Source of the DNA: a virus
Virus record (IMG/VR): IMGVR_UViG_3300047548_000738
Span: 1-64,000 of that record
Strand: one strand, 5' to 3'
DNA length: 64,000 nucleotides
Shown: in pieces, positions 1 to 6,721 of the stretch
How the letters are laid out: the number at the start of each line of letters is the position of its first letter
Position numbering within the stretch: position 1 is the stretch's first letter
Position numbers and translations under genes: made by a program
The notes under the pieces: model-generated
Databases searched by the model: none
Seen by the model: the letters and a program-made list of their open reading frames with translations, nothing else
Told to the model about the DNA's origin: nothing

Positions 1-66
1 TACACATGCACTTGCCCAGGTTTCGTATTTCGACATAAATGTAAACATGTGGAAAATCTATCATGA
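1..66 (+). CDS. C-terminal end of a protein with a SWIM-type zinc-finger motif (partial)
   Basis: An open frame enters from the left edge and stops at 64-66, leaving 21 residues. They carry C3-x-C5 followed by C14-K-H16, the CxC...CxH pattern of SWIM zinc fingers, which bind DNA or protein. The stop overlaps the next start as ATGA. With only the tail visible, the motif is suggestive and the full protein cannot be named. Confidence 0.5.
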   Translation, partial: YTCTCPGFVFRHKCKHVENLS

Positions 67-182
67 CATTAAATGAATTTACAATGTTTGTGACTGGAGT
101 AATCTGGGGTATTTTTATCATCGAACCTATTTGGCGTATTGCTAAGAAGGTTTACAAAAACGCAAAGGATAATTCCAAATGA
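63..182 (+). CDS. small membrane protein, 39 aa
   Basis: This 39-residue protein starts at ATG 63, overlapping the previous stop, and ends in an ATGA overlap with the next gene. Residues 8-20 (MFVTGVIWGIFII) form one hydrophobic span and the tail is rich in Lys. It looks like a single-pass inner-membrane peptide. Support is the coupled spacing and hydrophobic pattern; I do not recognise a family. Confidence 0.5.
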   Translation: MTLNEFTMFVTGVIWGIFIIEPIWRIAKKVYKNAKDNSK

Positions 183-493
183 ATACGGTACCGAACAAGT
201 TTCGCCCTAATTCTATTATGAACACCAAGAGTGTTATGCGTGAAAGGTTGAAGTATGGACGCACTGATAACTACAACTGGCAAAGTCGTGTAGAGTGGTA
301 TCCTGCCGGCTACAGACTTAACAAGAAAACTATTTTTAAGCAGTTTGGCCGTCTACATTACCTTGCTTGTCATTCACCCAAGCCTGTACAAAAACGTTGG
401 GCCAAGGCATACAGTGCTTTCTACAAACGACATTTTGGTGTCACTGGAAGTATGCGTTATCTCAACACATGGAGTTGTCATAGTTGGCTATGA
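179..493 (+). CDS. hypothetical protein, 104 aa, basic
   Basis: The 104-residue product is rich in Arg, Lys, Tyr and Trp, with no membrane span or recognised motif. Its start overlaps the stop of the upstream gene (ATGA at 179) and its stop overlaps ATG 490, so it sits in a translationally coupled chain of small genes. The basic, aromatic make-up might suit nucleic-acid binding, but that is only composition. Confidence 0.55.
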   Translation: MNTVPNKFRPNSIMNTKSVMRERLKYGRTDNYNWQSRVEWYPAGYRLNKKTIFKQFGRLHYLACHSPKPVQKRWAKAYSAFYKRHFGVTGSMRYLNTWSCHSWL

Positions 494-699
494 ATATTGA
501 ACATGAAAATACAGCGAGAGCGTTGAAGGATGAACCATTGTTTGCTACTAATCAATGGTGGTGTGCTTTCGGTATACACACTTGGCTACAATGGGGTAAG
601 ATTGGTATGAATAAACGAGGTTCTTATACTATCGTTGAACAATATCGCTCATGTGGATGTTGCGGTAAGTCACAGCGTAGGCAATTGGACATAAGATAA
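490..699 (+). CDS. hypothetical protein, 69 aa, C-terminal CxCC
   Basis: I chose ATG 490, which overlaps the upstream stop (ATGA), over the TTG six bases earlier. The product is small, with three Trp in the middle and a C-terminal SCGCCGKSQRR segment that could be half of a metal site or a redox pair. No family recognised. Confidence 0.5.
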   Translation: MNIEHENTARALKDEPLFATNQWWCAFGIHTWLQWGKIGMNKRGSYTIVEQYRSCGCCGKSQRRQLDIR

Positions 700-700
700 T

Positions 701-916
701 ATGCCAAGAGTATTGAACAAAAGTATTTGGCCACACCAAGTCACAATGAAGGACTTGGGCGAAGATCCTGACCCTCGGGTAGAATGGATGAGAGAAAAAT
801 TATATCACGGTGGGTATTACGAACCTAAATGGCACGTTGTACCAGGTTATGTCGAAAACACATACTGTTTTCAAGACGAAAAAGAATACTTACATTTTTT
901 ATTGGTGTGGCAATGA
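701..916 (+). CDS. hypothetical protein, 71 aa
   Basis: This 71-residue protein starts one base after the previous stop region and ends in an ATGA overlap with the gene at 913. It is Trp- and Tyr-rich (WPHQV, YHGGYYEPKWHV) and has no membrane segment. Function unknown; coding status rests on tight spacing in a same-strand gene chain. Confidence 0.5.
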   Translation: MPRVLNKSIWPHQVTMKDLGEDPDPRVEWMREKLYHGGYYEPKWHVVPGYVENTYCFQDEKEYLHFLLVWQ

Positions 917-1206
917 CAACATATTACAAAATCAGATACAAAGACGATCCTGAAAAGTACATCAAGGGTACCCCTGCTTACCAGAGTTTTGACAAAACTG
1001 GTCGTATGTTTGCATCACTTGGTCAACTAAGAACCTTTCTTACTGGTGTAATGAACAACGATAATTGGTATAGTAAGAATGACCATGGTAGTCGCAATCG
1101 TATAGCAGATTGGGAAGTCGTTGAATATGAATTGACCGAAAAAGAAGTTAAGGGTATCCACGAAGTTATCACTGCTAAGAAACTTAAAGAATTGATTATG
1201 AAATAA
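913..1206 (+). CDS. hypothetical protein, 97 aa
   Basis: The open frame extends upstream to 829, but ATG 913 overlaps the preceding stop and gives a natural N-terminus (MTTYYKIRYKDDPEKY). The protein is mixed-charge and ends in a Lys/Glu-rich helix. A segment 'QSFDKTGRMFASLGQLRTFL' reads like a phage protein that handles a display or threshold, but I recognise no domain. It is the last gene before a strong promoter. Confidence 0.55.
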   Translation: MTTYYKIRYKDDPEKYIKGTPAYQSFDKTGRMFASLGQLRTFLTGVMNNDNWYSKNDHGSRNRIADWEVVEYELTEKEVKGIHEVITAKKLKELIMK

Positions 1207-1208
1207 AC

Positions 1209-1237
1209 TTGACACAATCTACTTTTGGTGTCATAAT
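1209..1237 (+). promoter_or_regulatory. sigma70-type promoter for the phosphoesterase gene
   Basis: TTGACA at 1209-1214 and CATAAT at 1232-1237 are separated by 17 bp. Only six bases separate the -10 box from the ATG at 1244, so the predicted transcript would be nearly leaderless. Confidence 0.65.
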
Positions 1238-1243
1238 CACGTT

Positions 1244-2092
1244 ATGAAAATCGCAATTTGTTCAGACCTACACCTAGAGTTTCAGGATATAGACCTTCAG
1301 AATACAGAAGGTGCAGAAGTCCTTATCCTGTCAGGCGACATTATGATCGCCGAAGACCTACACAACCACAAGCATTTTGAGTACAATCCGTACACTGTAG
1401 GTGCTCTTGAGGATTTGGGTCGTAGACAACACACTGCCCTTCGCTTTCGTGAATTCTTAAAGCGGTGTAGTCAAGCGTTCCCGCATGTTATCTATGTTGC
1501 AGGTAACCATGAGTTCTATCATGGTCGTTGGAAACAAAGTTTGGATCACCTTCGTGAAGAATGTGCGGTGTTTCCCAATGTTTACTTTCTGGAACGTGAT
1601 GTTAAAGTTATCAATGATGTGACATTCATTGGGGCCACACTGTGGACTGACATGAACAAGGGCGATCCTTTGACACTTCATGCTATCAATGACATGATGA
1701 ACGATTTTAAGATCATCCGAAATGACGAACATGGGTTCACCAAACTGCGGCCTGCACATGCAATGTATCGGCACCAACAAACTATTAGTTACCTGAAGGC
1801 AATCCTTCCTGATATGAAGGACCGTAAGGTTGTATTTGTTGGCCATCATAGCCCAAGCCATCAAAGTATCCATGTTGATTACGCACGTGACACGTTGATG
1901 AATGGTGGCTATCACAGTAATTTGGATGAGTTCATTATGGATCATCCTGAGATTGTGTTGTGGACTCATGGACATACCCATATGCCCTTCGACTACTACA
2001 TCGGTTCTACACGAATTGTGTGTAATCCTCGAGGGTATTCAGGCTGGGATTCTCAAGCAGATGTGTTCCAACTGAAGTTTTTGGACATTTGA
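1244..2092 (+). CDS. calcineurin-like metallophosphoesterase, 282 aa
   Basis: A dimetal phosphoesterase of the calcineurin/MPP fold, which hydrolyses phosphomono- or diesters; the substrate cannot be read from sequence. The metal motifs are all present in order: D-x-H (SDLHLEF, residues 8-14), G-D (LSGDI near 30), G-N-H-E (near 90), G-H-H (VGHHSPS near 203) and G-H-x-H (HGHTHMPF near 243). In phages such enzymes may act in end processing or nucleotide signalling. A plus-strand gene at 28861 appears to be a relative that has lost these residues. It has its own promoter directly upstream. Confidence 0.85.
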   Translation: MKIAICSDLHLEFQDIDLQNTEGAEVLILSGDIMIAEDLHNHKHFEYNPYTVGALEDLGRRQHTALRFREFLKRCSQAFPHVIYVAGNHEFYHGRWKQSLDHLREECAVFPNVYFLERDVKVINDVTFIGATLWTDMNKGDPLTLHAINDMMNDFKIIRNDEHGFTKLRPAHAMYRHQQTISYLKAILPDMKDRKVVFVGHHSPSHQSIHVDYARDTLMNGGYHSNLDEFIMDHPEIVLWTHGHTHMPFDYYIGSTRIVCNPRGYSGWDSQADVFQLKFLDI

Positions 2093-2116
2093 ATGAAATC
2101 AGGTGTCCAATATGTG

Positions 2117-2145
2117 TTGCACAATAGAAAACAATATCGTATAAT
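2117..2145 (+). promoter_or_regulatory. sigma70-type promoter for the HTH gene
   Basis: TTGCAC at 2117-2122, a 17 bp spacer and a perfect TATAAT at 2140-2145 lie ahead of ATG 2192. A purine-rich AAAAAGGAAAAAG ribosome-binding stretch lies between. Confidence 0.7.
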
Positions 2146-2191
2146 TTATGTACGTTGTGAGAGCAACGATTCATTTAAAAAGGAAAAAGTT

Positions 2192-2446
2192 ATGAATACG
2201 ACTAAATCTCAAGCCCTCTTAGAGGCACTTCAAAAAGGTGAACAACTCACCGCTAAACAAATTACTGCACGTTTTGGCATTGCTAATCCTACTGCAACCG
2301 TAAGCGATCTTCGTTTCTCTGGTTACGCAGTTTACGCAAACAAGCGTACCAACAAGCGTGGTGAAACCTTTACCAAGTATCGTTTAGGTACTCCTAGCCG
2401 CGCAATCATCGCCGCAGGCTATCGTGCGCTTTCCGCACAAGCCTAA
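2192..2446 (+). CDS. helix-turn-helix domain protein, 84 aa
   Basis: I start it at ATG 2192, behind a strong promoter and a purine-rich ribosome-binding site; the frame is open to 2093 but the extra part overlaps the promoter. Residues about 12-45 read as a winged or simple helix-turn-helix (ALQKGEQLTAKQITARFGI followed by a recognition-like helix TATVSDLRFSG), then a wing-like basic strand with KRTNKRGE. It is probably a small DNA-binding regulator or accessory protein. Monocistronic: its own promoter upstream and a terminator 20 bases downstream. Confidence 0.7.
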   Translation: MNTTKSQALLEALQKGEQLTAKQITARFGIANPTATVSDLRFSGYAVYANKRTNKRGETFTKYRLGTPSRAIIAAGYRALSAQA

Positions 2447-2466
2447 TCTCAGTAGAGATAAGCAAC

Positions 2467-2490
2467 GAAAAGGGCATTTGTGCCCTTTTC
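2467..2490 (+). terminator. rho-independent-type hairpin after the HTH gene
   Basis: GAAAAGGGCA and TGCCCTTTTC form a perfect 10 bp stem around a TTTG loop, ending in a short T run. It closes the transcript of the small HTH gene. Confidence 0.75.
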
Positions 2491-2494
2491 CTAC

Positions 2495-2523
2495 TTGTGT
2501 TAAATTAAAAAGTATGCTATAAT
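2495..2523 (+). promoter_or_regulatory. sigma70-type promoter for the cupin-like gene
   Basis: TTGTGT at 2495-2500 and TATAAT at 2518-2523 with 17 bp between, followed by TAGGAG as ribosome-binding site ahead of ATG 2552. Confidence 0.65.
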
Positions 2524-2551
2524 TGTGTATCAATTTCTATAGGAGCAATCA

Positions 2552-3082
2552 ATGGGTCTCTTTCACAAAGTAATGAACAAGCTAGGTCGCTATCGTCTTA
2601 TTCCCGACCGTCGCACAGGTGAAGACTATATGCACCGATACTACTTGTTTCTGAAAGACCGCAAGTGGTTCCCTTTTAATTTGACACTTCACAAAATCGT
2701 TAAGTCTGACGATCCTATTTTTCACGACCATCCTTGGCCTTATATGACTATTGTTCTTAAAGGTGGCTACTGGGAACACACACCTGTCTTTGATAAACAA
2801 GGTAAAAAGATTGCTGAATTTAGTACTTGGCGCGGCCCTGGTTCTATCATCAAGCGTGGTGCTGGTGAATATCACTGGCTTGAACTTGACGAAAGCGTTG
2901 GTCCAGCAACTACGCTTTTCTTTATGGGCCCACAACAACGTGATTGGGGTTTCTTGGTTGACAAAACAAAAGCTAAGACACAATGGATTCAATGGGAAAA
3001 TTATCTACAGAACTACAAAGATTACCACAAACGATATATTGAACCAAAAGTAGTTGCAATGGCAAGCAAAAAGAAAGACTAA
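2552..3082 (+). CDS. cupin-like protein, 176 aa
   Basis: Residues about 52-70 (F-H-D-H-P-W-P then I-V-L-K-G-G-Y-W-E) give the H-x-H...G...E pattern of the first cupin motif, a beta-barrel metal site. A later stretch (GEYHWLELDE) supplies a plausible second-motif His. The family can act as a dioxygenase, sugar isomerase or binding protein, so no reaction is assigned. It carries its own promoter and heads a run of coupled small genes reaching to 6418. Confidence 0.6.
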   Translation: MGLFHKVMNKLGRYRLIPDRRTGEDYMHRYYLFLKDRKWFPFNLTLHKIVKSDDPIFHDHPWPYMTIVLKGGYWEHTPVFDKQGKKIAEFSTWRGPGSIIKRGAGEYHWLELDESVGPATTLFFMGPQQRDWGFLVDKTKAKTQWIQWENYLQNYKDYHKRYIEPKVVAMASKKKD

Positions 3083-3083
3083 T

Positions 3084-3296
3084 ATGGTTGATCGATTCAC
3101 ACTTGAACAAGATATTATGAAGTGCTGGAATGTAACTGATGATATTGATTTACTGTATCGCAGTGTTATGGATAGTGACTTGACCAACGATGACATTGCC
3201 AATGCATTGCTTGGTATGAAAACATTATATGAAATGAAGTTTGAAGAATTGTTTAATTGTTTTGAAACTCTTGTCCAGGAAAAGAAAATCATATGA
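3084..3296 (+). CDS. hypothetical acidic protein, 70 aa
   Basis: Start taken at ATG 3084, just after the stop of the cupin-like gene; the longer frame would overlap that gene. The product is helical and acidic, ends in EKKII and overlaps the next start as ATGA. No family recognised. Confidence 0.55.
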   Translation: MVDRFTLEQDIMKCWNVTDDIDLLYRSVMDSDLTNDDIANALLGMKTLYEMKFEELFNCFETLVQEKKII

Positions 3297-3562
3297 ATGA
3301 ACTAGTTGCAAAATTAGCTGAACAAGCTGGTCAATTGTCTTTTGATAGTGAAAATGAATTGAATTTGATTGTCTCAACAGATGATAGTTCTTACGAAGTA
3401 CCTGCAAATTTTATTGAAAAGTTCGCCGAGTTGATTGTCAAGGAATGTATGGAATTGTGTAAAAAACAAGAATATGATTATTGGCGGTCTTCCGAAGATC
3501 AAGACTTTACTCCAATTGATTGTGCAGATGCGATTAAAGAACATTTCGGAGTTGAAGAATGA
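3293..3562 (+). CDS. member of an 'EKFAELIV-EC' small-protein family, 89 aa
   Basis: The protein has the core EKFAELIVKECMELCKK and the tail HFGVEE. The same core and tail recur in the protein at 39046 and, more loosely, at 60755 and 22645, so the phage carries several paralogues. All are short, acidic and helical. Function unknown. Its last 24 bases are identical to the last 24 bases of the gene at 39046, 35 kb away on the other strand. Confidence 0.65.
   Translation: MNELVAKLAEQAGQLSFDSENELNLIVSTDDSSYEVPANFIEKFAELIVKECMELCKKQEYDYWRSSEDQDFTPIDCADAIKEHFGVEE
3539..3562 (+). repeat. 24-bp gene-end repeat, copy 1
   Basis: This segment encodes the last codons (EHFGVEE-stop) and is identical, in reverse orientation, to 39046-39069. 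A third, partial copy of 16 bases (CGGAGTTGAAGAATGA) ends the next gene at about 3663-3678. Confidence 0.75.
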
Positions 3563-3678
3563 CACAAAATGATTGGCTACTTTTAATTTGCCTAGCAATT
3601 GGATGGTTGCAGGGTTTGTATATTGGATGGGTGTTGTGGCGTAAACCACAACTAAAATATCACGGAGTTGAAGAATGA
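3559..3678 (+). CDS. small membrane protein, 39 aa
   Basis: Start ATG 3559 overlaps the previous stop and the stop overlaps ATG 3675. Residues 6-28 are a hydrophobic, Trp-rich membrane span (WLLLICLAIGWLQGLYIGWV) followed by WRKP, giving an N-out/C-in signal. Its last codons (HGVEE) copy the end of the gene before it, although the two proteins are otherwise unrelated. Confidence 0.55.
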   Translation: MTQNDWLLLICLAIGWLQGLYIGWVLWRKPQLKYHGVEE

Positions 3679-3980
3679 AGTACGAAGAATTTGTACTCAG
3701 TGTAGAAGAATACGGTGCAACATTGACGGAGCATAGTCATCAAGTGTTGTATTGGCTAAATCGAAACGGCTACCTAAATAACGATAATACTGAATACCTT
3801 CTCACTAATCTAGTCGTTGTGCCTATTCGTAATCATAAAGGCTTTGGTCGTCGCCTACTTGATAAATTCTTTAATAAAGATTCTACTGATAATGCGTATG
3901 TGTTCCCTATTACTTTGTTAGAGAACGACATAGTAAGTAACGAATCTAATAACAAACCCACACTCACCCTAGTTAAATAA
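3675..3980 (+). CDS. hypothetical protein, 101 aa
   Basis: Coupled by ATGA to the previous gene. N-terminal half is acidic and helical (EEFVLSVEEYG), followed by a basic patch GFGRRLLDKFF. No domain recognised. The tail contains a Asn/Ser-rich stretch. Confidence 0.5.
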   Translation: MKYEEFVLSVEEYGATLTEHSHQVLYWLNRNGYLNNDNTEYLLTNLVVVPIRNHKGFGRRLLDKFFNKDSTDNAYVFPITLLENDIVSNESNNKPTLTLVK

Positions 3981-3984
3981 GAAT

Positions 3985-4347
3985 ATGGAGCTACTTCTTC
4001 TAGTTCTCGCGGGATTTATAGGGTACTTTATCGGAAGTATGGTAACTGTTTGGAGGCTTAGAGAGTTCTTCAAAGAAGCTGCTAAAGCTGAGGGCATTGA
4101 TGTAGGTGAAGATTTTGTTATAAAAGAACAGAAACCTACTGAAATCTATAAATTAGAAATCGAAGAAATCAACAACACTCTTTATTTGTTTGAACGGGAA
4201 ACGCATAATTTCATCTGCCAAGGTTCTACACTTGAAGAACTAGCTAAGCTGTCTAAGGATTATAAAAATATTGCATTAGCAACTGTGATTCACCGCAACA
4301 AAGTATTCATGTTTGTAAACGGACTTTCTAAAGAGTACACCGGATGA
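3985..4347 (+). CDS. membrane-anchored protein, 120 aa
   Basis: Residues 2-23 form one membrane anchor (LLLLVLAGFIGYFIGSMV) and the rest is a soluble domain with alternating strands and helices that contains a conserved-looking C (NFICQGSTLEEL). The C-terminal part, with its short helix and paired strands, resembles small phage proteins of unknown role. A TTAAATAA box sits at 3972-3979. The stop overlaps the next start. Confidence 0.55.
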   Translation: MELLLLVLAGFIGYFIGSMVTVWRLREFFKEAAKAEGIDVGEDFVIKEQKPTEIYKLEIEEINNTLYLFERETHNFICQGSTLEELAKLSKDYKNIALATVIHRNKVFMFVNGLSKEYTG

Positions 4348-4880
4348 AAGTAAACATTAAAAACTGGCCCAAAACCGGACACCGAAAAATCTCAGTAGAG
4401 ATAGAGGGGTTTGATACTTGGGACCTTGATAGCACATTAGCTAAAATCATTTATCCTGCACTATTACAACTTAAGGAACGCAGTAATAGTGTACCCAATG
4501 AACTTACTAAAGACATAGGCGGCGAAGATTACGCAGACCAAAGTAGCTTTGACTTTTATAAAGAAACATATAATGAGGCTTTTAGTGAAGTATGCAAACG
4601 TTGGGATGAAATACTGAACAAAATAATTTGGTCATTTCAACAACTCGCAATGGAAGAGTATGATAAAAAATACCACCATGGCGTGGGTGAATATGAATGG
4701 GTAGAAACCTCTACTTTGTATCCAAATCCCATAACAGGTAAAATGGAAAAAACATATCAAATGGTTGATAAAAATCCAGACGAACATTGGTATGACCATG
4801 CAGGACATATGTTACATGAAAAACGAATTCAAGAAGGTCTTGAACTGTTCGGCAAGTATTATAGGAATCTTTGGGATTAA
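4344..4880 (+). CDS. conserved phage-type hypothetical protein, 178 aa
   Basis: The N-terminus (VNIKNWPKTGHRKISVEIEGF) and the block IYPALLQLKE are of a kind I associate with T4-like phage genomes, without a known function. A later stretch H-x5-D-H-A-G-H could bind metal but is not a known signature. It is soluble and lies in a coupled gene chain; its start overlaps the preceding stop. Confidence 0.55.
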   Translation: MKVNIKNWPKTGHRKISVEIEGFDTWDLDSTLAKIIYPALLQLKERSNSVPNELTKDIGGEDYADQSSFDFYKETYNEAFSEVCKRWDEILNKIIWSFQQLAMEEYDKKYHHGVGEYEWVETSTLYPNPITGKMEKTYQMVDKNPDEHWYDHAGHMLHEKRIQEGLELFGKYYRNLWD

Positions 4881-4881
4881 T

Positions 4882-5130
4882 ATGTCGGCAGTATTTGATC
4901 AAATGACGTTTGAACTATCTCGTGAAACATTTAGAGATTACGGGGCAACAAAAATTTCTCAAGAGGATTTCGACACCTTTTATAAAGAGTATATCTTTCA
5001 AAAATTAAAGGGCATAAAATTAGGAGAGGCATTTGCTAAAAAATTTAACATCCGAGACAGAGTGCTATATACGTTTAGCAATGACGAAGATGTATTGACT
5101 CACATAGCTTATTGCAAATACGTAGAATGA
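4882..5130 (+). CDS. hypothetical protein, 82 aa
   Basis: I use ATG 4882, just after the preceding stop, rather than the long frame from 4765 that lies inside it. The product is helical and charged, and its stop overlaps the dCMP deaminase start as ATGA. Unknown family. Confidence 0.55.
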   Translation: MSAVFDQMTFELSRETFRDYGATKISQEDFDTFYKEYIFQKLKGIKLGEAFAKKFNIRDRVLYTFSNDEDVLTHIAYCKYVE

Positions 5131-5642
5131 AACAGAAGTATATAAATTATTACATGGATGTAGCTGAACGCACAGGTAAACTTAGTCATGCGGTTCGCAG
5201 ACAAGTAGGTGCAGTTATAGTTAAGGATAATCGCATTCTTAGTTATGGGTACAATGGTATGCCAACAGGCTGGCCCAATGAATGTGAATATAAAGAGTAC
5301 ATGAATGCTGCTAAAGCAGGATTCATGCCTGAGAACGAAATTTTAGAAAAGTTCCCGCATGAGGAATATGTTGAAGAATTTCAAGCAATACGTAGATATC
5401 GTTTAGTTACACGTGACGAGGTATTACACGCAGAAAGTAACGCAATCGCTAAAGTGTCCGGTAGTACGGAATCTAGCGAAGGAGCGACTATGTTTTGTAC
5501 TACAGCACCTTGCATTCATTGTGCGAAAATGATTTTTCAGGCAGGAATCAAAAACGTCTTTTATCGTGATACCTACCGCGATAATAACGGAGTAGATTTT
5601 TTGGAAAAGAGTGGGGTCAATGTTACAAGATACATGGAATAA
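5127..5642 (+). CDS. deoxycytidylate (dCMP) deaminase, 171 aa
   Basis: Converts dCMP to dUMP, feeding thymidylate synthesis during phage DNA replication. The zinc site is complete: H-A-E (VLHAESNAIAK near residue 105) and C-x-x-x-P-C-x-x-C (CTTAPCIHCAK near 130), with the catalytic Glu between. An insertion between the first strand pair and HAE, with EYKEYM and RRYRLVTRDE, matches the longer T4-type enzymes. I use ATG 5127, which overlaps the preceding stop. No thymidylate synthase is in this window. Confidence 0.9.
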   Translation: MKQKYINYYMDVAERTGKLSHAVRRQVGAVIVKDNRILSYGYNGMPTGWPNECEYKEYMNAAKAGFMPENEILEKFPHEEYVEEFQAIRRYRLVTRDEVLHAESNAIAKVSGSTESSEGATMFCTTAPCIHCAKMIFQAGIKNVFYRDTYRDNNGVDFLEKSGVNVTRYME

Positions 5643-5820
5643 AGTTGATGTTAATCTAGGTTACGGCGAACTCGGTGCAATAGTTGAATGGGCAAAGAGT
5701 AACTGTACAAATAACTGGAATTACGAGATAATAGAGCAAGCCGGCAATGAGGCAGGCTCATATAGATTTTATTTTAGGGACGACAAAGATGCATTTGCAT
5801 TTACGTTATGGAAAAAATGA
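5620..5820 (+). CDS. hypothetical phage protein, 66 aa
   Basis: ATG 5620 is preferred to GTG 5611. The product (WNKVDVNLGYGELGAIVEW at the N-terminus, ending FAFTLWKK) is compact and mixed alpha/beta. It overlaps the 3' end of the deaminase gene by 23 bases in another frame, and its stop overlaps the next start. Confidence 0.55.
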   Translation: MLQDTWNKVDVNLGYGELGAIVEWAKSNCTNNWNYEIIEQAGNEAGSYRFYFRDDKDAFAFTLWKK

Positions 5821-6056
5821 AGTACATTACTTTTTACAGAGAAAATAATGATTTCAAAGAAATACTACTCGATCCTAATCTTAAAAAACTTATTTACGAA
5901 AAGATATCTTGGGCTAATCACTTGATTATTGGAATCAAGGAAGATGAAAAAATTCTAAGTTACATAACATTAAAATACGGTGACGACATTAGAAACAGTT
6001 TGATTCCTGATTACTCGCCCATACCTAATATTGACTATACTCCACAAAGACGATGA
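5817..6056 (+). CDS. hypothetical protein, 79 aa
   Basis: Start at ATG 5817 by ATGA overlap. The protein is Ile/Lys-rich, soluble and of unknown function. It ends in an overlap with the DUF3307-type gene. Confidence 0.5.
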   Translation: MKYITFYRENNDFKEILLDPNLKKLIYEKISWANHLIIGIKEDEKILSYITLKYGDDIRNSLIPDYSPIPNIDYTPQRR

Positions 6057-6418
6057 CTACTGAAATTATTGTTTTCTTATTACTTCTCCAAATCAAGCAT
6101 TGGTATATTGATTTTGTAAATCAATCAGATATTGAAGTAAAGGGAAAAGGAATCTACGGAAACTATCATGGACTCATGCATAGTGCTAAGCATGGGTTAG
6201 GTACAATTATTTGTGCATTATTTGTAGCCGGACATACTTATATTATATTTGCAATCATATTAGGTATAGTCGATTTTGTAACACATTATCATATCGATTG
6301 GACTAAAATGAACTATGGTAATCGTGATATCAGCACACCCCAATTTTGGAACCATTTAGGACTAGACCAAATGGCGCACCAATTAGTCTATTTGCTGCTA
6401 GCATTTTTAATGAGTTGA
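6053..6418 (+). CDS. DUF3307-like membrane protein, 121 aa
   Basis: The protein has three or four membrane spans and the spaced charged residues typical of DUF3307: H16-W-x-x-D (KHWYIDF), HGLMHSAKHG, D near 79 with THYHIDW, and a final GLDQMAHQLVYLLLAF. Members occur in bacteria and phages and their role is unknown. It is the last plus-strand gene of the block and converges with the minus-strand genes, overlapping the next by 12 bases. Confidence 0.75.
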   Translation: MTTEIIVFLLLLQIKHWYIDFVNQSDIEVKGKGIYGNYHGLMHSAKHGLGTIICALFVAGHTYIIFAIILGIVDFVTHYHIDWTKMNYGNRDISTPQFWNHLGLDQMAHQLVYLLLAFLMS

Positions 6419-6721
6419 ACCAGCCTTTGGTACTATCAATTCTAACTTATCACCCACACCAATAACGCAAGTTATATCATTTTTTGTAGACAGTATAGTC
6501 CAAGTTTTTGAAGCGGGATTAACCCATAGTGACATTACTGTATTTGCAATGTCACTTGTTTTCCCCAACACAAATGGTATTTCTTTGTAATCTTTCTTCA
6601 AGGTATTGAAGATAATAGAAGTATCATCACAGGATATTTTGATATTGTGTTCTATTATCTCTGCGTTACTTACTAGTGGCGCGATAGACACCATCCCAAT
6701 CATTAGGTAAATTAGCTTCAC
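6407..6721 (-). CDS. small secreted protein, 104 aa
   Basis: Starts at GTG 6721 with AATAGGAG seven bases upstream. Residues 1-20 are a clear signal peptide ending SNA|EII, leaving a mature 84-residue periplasmic protein with two Cys (near 31 and 86) that could form a disulfide. The start lies inside the 3' end of the cyclase gene (56-base overlap), so translation is likely coupled. The block MSLWVNPASKTWTIL is of a kind I recall from uncultured phages. Possibly the secreted partner of the CHASE2 sensor, but this is inference from position. Confidence 0.65.
   Translation of the reverse strand: MKLIYLMIGMVSIAPLVSNAEIIEHNIKISCDDTSIIFNTLKKDYKEIPFVLGKTSDIANTVMSLWVNPASKTWTILSTKNDITCVIGVGDKLELIVPKAGSTH

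Noticed and set aside
1457-1981. 174-aa open frame on the minus strand
   Set aside because: It lies entirely inside the phosphoesterase gene, which has clear motifs, so it is a shadow frame.
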